Of a stretch of 64,000 nt of DNA, positions 58,141-64,000 are shown piece after piece. The notes beneath the pieces were generated by a model. The model worked only from the letters and a program-made list of their open reading frames with translations. It had not been told where the DNA came from and searched no databases. The stretch is from Trematomus loennbergii (lineage: Eukaryota; Chordata; Actinopteri; Perciformes; Nototheniidae). A program made the translations under genes and the position numbers. The stretch spans positions 17,275,934 through 17,339,933 of the forward strand of contig JAAOOA010000033.1 in assembly GCA_012861695.1 (NCBI GenBank), written 5' to 3'. Each line of letters begins with the position of its first letter. Within the stretch, counting starts at the first letter, position 1.

Positions 58141-60784
58141 AACTCACCTTTAACAATATAAACATTGCCTTTATTAACAAAATAATTCACCATACATACA
58201 GATTGCATTATGTTAAATAGCGGTATCAGTTGTAGTTTAGTTGGATGAAAGGGAGAAGGCTTGACCACAGTGGATGCTTCCTGATTAGTAACGACACTAC
58301 AGCACACTGACAGGAACTCGGGAATGAAAGGCAGGAATGTTGAATTAGATCAACTCGGTTTTGTCTGTCTCACATTTAGAATCACAAAAGAAGGCAATAG
58401 TTTGACATCAATCAATAGCTCGTAGAAAGCCGGACACCTACAGTACTTATTGTTTACACAACAGCGACAGTAATACAACGTTACAGTGCAGTTACAGTAT
58501 AGATGTCTCCATTGGAATGTACTTACACTTTGGCACACTCCTGTTTTTAGCCCTTGAAGTTAGTGAGAGGTGGTACACTGGACATGTGGGGGGGTATAGT
58601 GAAGCAGTGAAGTCAACACCAACACAACATGGTTCAACAGCACCAATGAAGCACACCAAATGAGAATACGGGAAAATGTCAGTGCAATGGGTTTTTCATT
58701 TGTGTAGTGATGGCTCTCAGGTGACTAAGTTCACCCTTTTTTTCTGTCACATTACAAATTCACAATACTCCCAGCAAAACTCTGCTGTGCTCTGATTAAA
58801 TTCACCAAGACCTTTCTGGGTGATTCATCAGCTCTCGGCTCTGTCTCATAAGCTCAGCCACACCCCCCTCCAAAAAAGAACTAAAGCATCAGGTGCGTTA
58901 AGGTTTGACTCGGTGCTGCAGCTGTGTTGCCTCAAACGAGTAACCTGCATGCGAGCACCTTGCAATAAGAAATAATGTTTCCTCTCAGAGAACAAATCTT
59001 TCGTATGACAGGCATATTCGGGTGTAGGTATAAATAAATTCAAATATTCAGAAAGAAAAAAAAAGTCACATCTGGTCTGTGTTGTAATAAGATTGATGCA
59101 ACCTTTCAAGGTTCTTCTAGCTAATTCATGACTAATAAACTCAGGGAATACTCCCTTTTTTTATTTCGCACTTTTTTTATTGCATTACATCCCCCTTTTA
59201 TTTCAGGAATTCAGGATTGAGGAATTTGTGTATTACCTTTAATGGCCATAATACGCCGCCATACACTTGTGTTACCTGCTCTCTTTTAAAAAATGATATT
59301 ATAGGGTTTTTTGGGGGGGCTAAACTAGACTAATACAAACCCATCTTTGCTAGTGGAAGAGTTAAAATTGTGTGCCTTAACAGTTTGATTAGTCCTCAAT
59401 ACAATTCATTTAGCTGTTTTTTCAAGTTCAGCTGATCTCAGGTCAGTGAGTGACTGCAGCAGCTTGTGGAGGACAGACTGTGCTAACAGGACAGAGAGAG
59501 CCTGAGGATCCCAGCTGAGACTGTCTGGCTTTGAGAGTGAAGGGGGGGGATGTGAGTAAGTGACATTCATATACACCACACTGAATGATGTAAGCCATTA
59601 CATGTGCAACAGAAGCTCTGGTAATACATCTGTATCTAATTTGCATTGATTGAGGTATTTAGATTTTCTATGCAGGGATACACTGCCTGAGCTTTTGCTT
59701 TCTTCACATGAGAGTCACGTGAAGCAGCTCTGGAGGTGTGTTTGACTAAATTCCTTCTTGTATCTTGGGCTGAGTCAAATCATCCTGTTTATTTAACACC
59801 CAAAACTTTGTCTTTCTCTGGCTCTCAGGGGTCACTCGATTATTTTGGGAAGGGAGATGATTCGTGGGATAAGCAGAGCAATTAGGCAATTTTTCCCTCT
59901 TCTTATTTGGTTTGAGGCCTTTTCCAATATGTGTTTTTGTTGTGGAGTATTCCCTCAGGCAGGAGAAAATCAACACTGGTGCGAAGTTGAAGCATCTGTT
60001 CAACAACATTTCTGCTTTATAAAGATATTTTGTTCTTCATTCTGTGGTAACACTGTATTTTGTTACTCAGCCTATCAAAAGTATTTGTTTAATTTCAAAC
60101 GCTCATTACTTTAGATTCAACAATTCCTGCTTGTCTTTAGTTTAACAGATGAACTTTTAACAGTATTCCACCATACAGACAAACCTAACAAAGTAGCAGT
60201 TGAATTGTTGAATCTCGACTAATAAGCTGTTGAATTGTTACAAACTGTAGGCTGATTATCCAAATGTAGTGTTACCCTTCTTCTATATTTAGCTTGTGAT
60301 GGTCATGAGCATAAAATAATCTTAAAACGGCCACAAAGCGAAAACAACAACAGATGTAGTATACCATTGTACCTCTCTAGGTCCACGAGCACAGATATAG
60401 CCACACAACATTGTTTGATCTCTATATTCTCATAAGATACGGTCTTTTAATAAATAAATTAATAAACACTGTTGACAATATAAAATAGCAGGGCATTAAA
60501 GGTGTTTGGAGTTGAAACGGAGTGGATTCAGAATGATAAATAGCATTATAGAATGTAGTTTGGATCCTGTTCACAGTCCTACAAATCCAGTTAGCTTCAA
60601 CATGTTTTTCAAAAAGAATCCTTCACAATACAAGGGTTACGTAAGACTCGCCATTCAACATTTCACTGATTGACCGCTGATTCATAAATAAATATCCACA
60701 TTCAAGGCGAGTCTGTCATCAGTTCATTCACATATCATCCCCTTGTTCTGTAAACATTATAGACCTCAGTGAGAGTCAAACGCT
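58141..60784. other. Convergent zswim7-adora2b intergenic interval
   Basis: It must hold the 3' UTR of adora2b in its right part. Possible - strand polyadenylation signals (TTTATT on the + strand, for example at 59788) are present but none could be chosen. No other gene seen. Confidence 0.6.
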
Positions 60785-61512
60785 CTATAGCAGAGGGTCG
60801 ATAGTCATGTGGATCTGGTCTCTGTTGTGCCTGCTGCCGTTGGAGCTGTGGTACAGCTCCTCCTTGCGGCACAGGAAGTATCGGGACAGGATTTTCCGGA
60901 AGGTGTTCCTGAAGTCCTGGATGCGGTAGGCGTAGATGATGGGGTTGACCGCGGAGTTGGCGTGGGACAGAAGGATGGCCACGTTCATGACGTGGGCGGG
61001 CTGTTTCAGGGCGGGCTGTTTCAGGGTGTAGAACAGCGTGACGCAGTTGAGGATGTGGACGGGCAGCCAGCAGACGGTGAACAGCCCCACGATGATGGAG
61101 AGGGACTTGGCGGCGCGGATCTCCTTCTGCAGTAGCCCGTGGTGGTGGCTGTCCCCGTTGCCCACGCACTTGAGCTCGATCTGCCTCAGCTGCTTCCTGG
61201 CCACGGTGAAGATCTTGATGTAGATGCCCAGCATGATGAGCAGCGGCGGCAGCACGCACACAAAGAAGTTAAAGTAGACCATGTAGTGCATGTCCACCAC
61301 GCTCTCAAAGTAGCACTGGTGGCAGCTCTGCAGTAAGTGTCCCCCCCGCCCCCCCAGGCTGGCGTTTCGTAGCGTTGTCCGCCACAGAGCTGTTGCAGAT
61401 CGAGTACTTCAAGTTCCATCCGAAGAACGGGATAAGGCCAATGACGAAGGAGAGGATCCATAAAATAGCGATGATCTCTCTGGCGGTCTTTCCCGTCATC
61501 AACTCCTTGTAC
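60785..61512 (-). CDS. adora2b: Adenosine A2b receptor, last coding exon (TM4 to C-terminus), one frame break
   Basis: This exon codes the C-terminal two-thirds of a class A GPCR for adenosine at the plasma membrane; the human A2B receptor couples to Gs (and Gq). It starts at the split arginine (cag|gtacaagg on the minus strand), reading [20 protein letters not shown] (TM4), then extracellular loop 2 with N-glycosylation motifs NSS and NAT and CYFESVV. TM5 is [21 protein letters not shown]6 carries CWLPVH and NCVTLFY, and TM7 [16 protein letters not shown]. The ligand residues seen in A2 receptors (Phe/Glu of YFE, Asn of NCVTLF, His of LLSHANS) are present. A frame break lies in the G7-C-G7 run at 61341-61355; exon 1 lies outside the window. 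The exon lacks introns, as expected for the last exon of adenosine receptor genes. Confidence 0.95.
60996..61025 (-). repeat. adora2b: 15-bp tandem duplication in adora2b extracellular loop 3
   Basis: The 15-bp unit gcgggctgtttcagg occurs twice in tandem and duplicates the residues LKQPA ([10 protein letters not shown]) in frame between TM6 and TM7. Confidence 0.95.
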
Positions 61513-62839
61513 CTGGAGGAAACACAGCAGAGGTTAGCGTCTAACATATGTTTAAAATGTTGAAGATTCAGTCAAATATCTCTCAAAGTAGGCTCTTGAG
61601 ATCAAGTTCATCCCAGGTGAAACAGATAAAACAAACATTTTTGGGTGTGTTTCCTTTTTTTGTACAATTTTACAACAGGAATATTAACCCATGTGCTCTT
61701 TACATTCCTGCACCTTAAATTATTTTTCTCGAAGTATCAACATCCCAACATGATTAAAGCTAGCAGATCGCTCTTTCTAGAACTTGGTAACTTTTAGTAG
61801 GGAAACATATTTATAGTATTAATATTGTGATATGAGACAAATTGTTCTCTTAGATTTCTTAGAAGGCTTTGATAGAGAAGTTGTGTGAGAGTCTTGAAAA
61901 GGATTTGAGACAAACTTCACACCACATGTTTTGGAGAAGAGCCCACAGAGAACACTTCTTTTTCTTGCAGAAAGCTGGTGTGGCCTTACTGACACAACAC
62001 ATTACTCTTAAAGTACCTCCAGCTGTGCAGCAGAATGCACATCGGGCTAATAATGGCCGAGAATCTGGCAGACGATAGAAATGATCAAGTGGGATGGTGA
62101 CTCGCTGTGACTTGGTGCATTCAAGTGTTGTAAGAAATATCGTCCTCTGTCTTTTTTTTGTACTTTTTAGTTTTTCCAACCGCACAACAAAAGATAATAA
62201 TCCCCTTCCCACAGCATCGTCAACACGACGCTTTAGCCCTACATTGCAGTGTTCTTAGTTATTTGAATGGAGCCAGTCGGGGGGGGGCAGCAGGACTCTG
62301 ACAAAAGAAACAGCAAGAGTCTAAATCCAGGCTATCAGCACAGTGAGGCTGCACCAGTATAATGTTGTATTAGTTTAGCATGTTAACATTCAAGTCTGCT
62401 AATTAGCTCTAAACACAAGGCACAGCTGGGGGGACCGCCATTAGTTTAGCAGGAATGGTTCATTAGAATGTATCCTTAGCGTGACATGAATGTATGTAAC
62501 AAATGTCATGGCAGCCATCCAATAATTGTTGAGGCATGTCTGACAGACTGACATGACCGTCTATGGGGCCATGCTGCTAGCATTGCTAAAAATATACACA
62601 GTTAACCACAAAACCTCAATAAAGTACAAATATAACAGAAAGGGGTCAGAGAAAGGGATCGGCCTCAAAGCCTGTTAGTGACGAAAGCTAAACAGTTCAC
62701 TTTAATATTACTTTAATGATGTTTGGTTTCCATGTTTGATTTGAAGATGCAACACTTAACATCTCAATGATGGACCCCACATCCTGATGGAGCTCAATTG
62801 GTAGCATGATGCACCACGCAGACACAGATATCTCTAAGC

Positions 62840-63048
62840 TGTTGACCAATCACAACAAGCGGCCAGCTAACCAATCAGAGCAGACTGAGCTCTGTTTCAG
62901 ACAGAGGGTGAAAAGAGGTGCTGCAGCACAGGCAGTATGAGAAAAATAAAGAGCTTTTTGAACATTAAAGCATGGAGACGGGTCACAGTGGAGGCCACAA
63001 ATATAAATATGAACCAATGAGCATAATGTCCTCTTTAAATGTTACCCT
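62840..63048 (-). repeat. Dispersed repeat, copy C of three (inverted)
   Basis: On the minus strand it reads the same phrases as copies A and B (tttctcatactgcctgtgct, then ctgctctgattggttagctg). Confidence 0.75.
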
Positions 63049-63562
63049 TGAGAATATCACCAGCTGCTAAATGAAAGCAAGAAACTTGCCGCTATCTCTT
63101 ACAGTTTCTCACATCCTGTGTTGCACAAACACCAAAAAAAAAACACATGCCTCCCTTGGGGTGTGAAGCTGGTTAACACGTTTGTGCTTCCGGTATGTGC
63201 AGATACTGTAACTGGGCCTCACCAATAGAGTATAAAGACTTGAAGAGGAGAAATGAAACAGCATTTTGACACTTTTACTCTGTAAACTTTGTAAGTGCTT
63301 TTTGTAGTGTGATGCCTAAATTGTGATACCTGTTTAATCTTGTGTTCTTCACTTTGGATTAACAGGTGAATATTGAGTGTTACATTTCACAATGTTTTAC
63401 ATAAAGCCGCCATCTCACTAAAATATGATCTGAAGTTATGAGCGGCAGGTACACAGAGGCAGCTCTGACTCACACACACGTCCTCCTGGCCGTCCCCATC
63501 ATATGCACAGCGCTGCTTAGAAGTGATTCAGGCGAGCGACCTTATGGTAATGACTCACACAT

Positions 63563-63564
<2 letters not shown>

Positions 63565-63628
<64 letters not shown>
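63565..63628. repeat. (CA)n microsatellite
   Basis: About 32 CA units, uninterrupted, in the adora2b intron. Confidence 0.97.
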
Positions 63629-64000
63629 CAGACTGAGCTGGAGGTGCCACAAATCAAATGATCTCTACAGCTGCACAGGACATCATCACACCATATCAGT
63701 TATAATCACAATCAATTATAAAACGTCATTAATCCATTAGTTAATGATTGAATAATCATTACTCTATTAAGTAAGCTCTTTTATATTGATCTGTCATGTC
63801 ATTTATAATTCATTAGCCATTTGTTTTGAACAACCCGTTGTGTATGATGAATTAGTTATTTAATAATTTCAATGTTAATGATAACTGTTTACTTGCTAAT
63901 TAAAAACGATGTATTATCATGTTGAAGGATAGGTTCACATTTTAAAGTAGGCTAAACAATATTTAGGCTACTTCCTAATATGGATACTCGGAGAGTTATT

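Larger units (their letters stand above)
61513..64000 (-). other. adora2b: adora2b intron (to right edge of window)
   Basis: No adora2b exon 1 (TM1-TM3) was recognised here, so it must lie right of the window, as expected for the large first intron of this gene. The stretch carries repeat copy C (62840-63048) and a (CA)n microsatellite. Confidence 0.7.

Noticed and set aside
60735..61259. 174-codon - strand open frame rich in Ala/Arg
   Set aside because: Alternative frame of adora2b; the true frame carries the TM6 and TM7 motifs.
1..64000. tRNA, rRNA, CRISPR array or bacterial-type operon features
   Set aside because: None seen; the window is intron-rich vertebrate DNA.

Overview
The window is a stretch of ray-finned fish nuclear DNA, most likely from a percomorph/perciform-type teleost. 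It has intron-rich vertebrate genes with GT..AG splice sites, AT-rich introns, and dispersed repeats of a kind I associate with percomorph genomes. The species cannot be named from the sequence alone.

Three protein genes are supported. (1) ncor1, nuclear receptor corepressor 1, occupies roughly the first 44 kb on the + strand. I could place 37 coding exons with consistent splice phases, from 886 to the stop codon at 41933, followed by a 3' UTR to about 43990. The 5' exons lie left of the window, so about the first 300 codons (judged from the human protein) are missing. The visible part holds the deacetylase-activating/SANT1 region, SANT2, the GSI-type repeats, and all three CoRNR-box receptor-interaction motifs. 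(2) zswim7 (SWS1) lies on the + strand, 45162-57860, in five exons giving an intact 140-residue protein with the CxC..CxH SWIM motif. (3) The last coding exon of adora2b, the adenosine A2b receptor, lies on the - strand at 60785-61512. It carries TM4 to the C-terminus; its first exon is beyond the right edge.

The order ncor1 - zswim7 - adora2b, with adora2b convergent to zswim7, matches the conserved vertebrate block (human 17p). The mitochondrial gene TTC19, which sits between NCOR1 and ZSWIM7 in human, is not present here: only about 1.2 kb separates the two genes. The genes share no pathway: ncor1 scaffolds HDAC3 repression in the nucleus, zswim7 acts in RAD51-linked recombination, and adora2b is a plasma-membrane GPCR.

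The striking feature is structural. The introns are loaded with DNA-transposon relics: several hAT-like elements with 8-bp target duplications, a 681-bp palindromic element built from GATATC and ACTAGT palindromes alternating every ~21 bp, a 645-bp foldback element with a 66-bp perfect palindrome, and a hAT-like element carrying sixteen exact 10-bp GC-rich repeats. A second pattern is technical: ncor1 contains nine separate one-base losses of reading frame, all in the same direction and mostly in G/C runs. Together with a frame break in a G7-C-G7 tract of adora2b, these point to homopolymer under-calling in the assembly rather than to pseudogenes.
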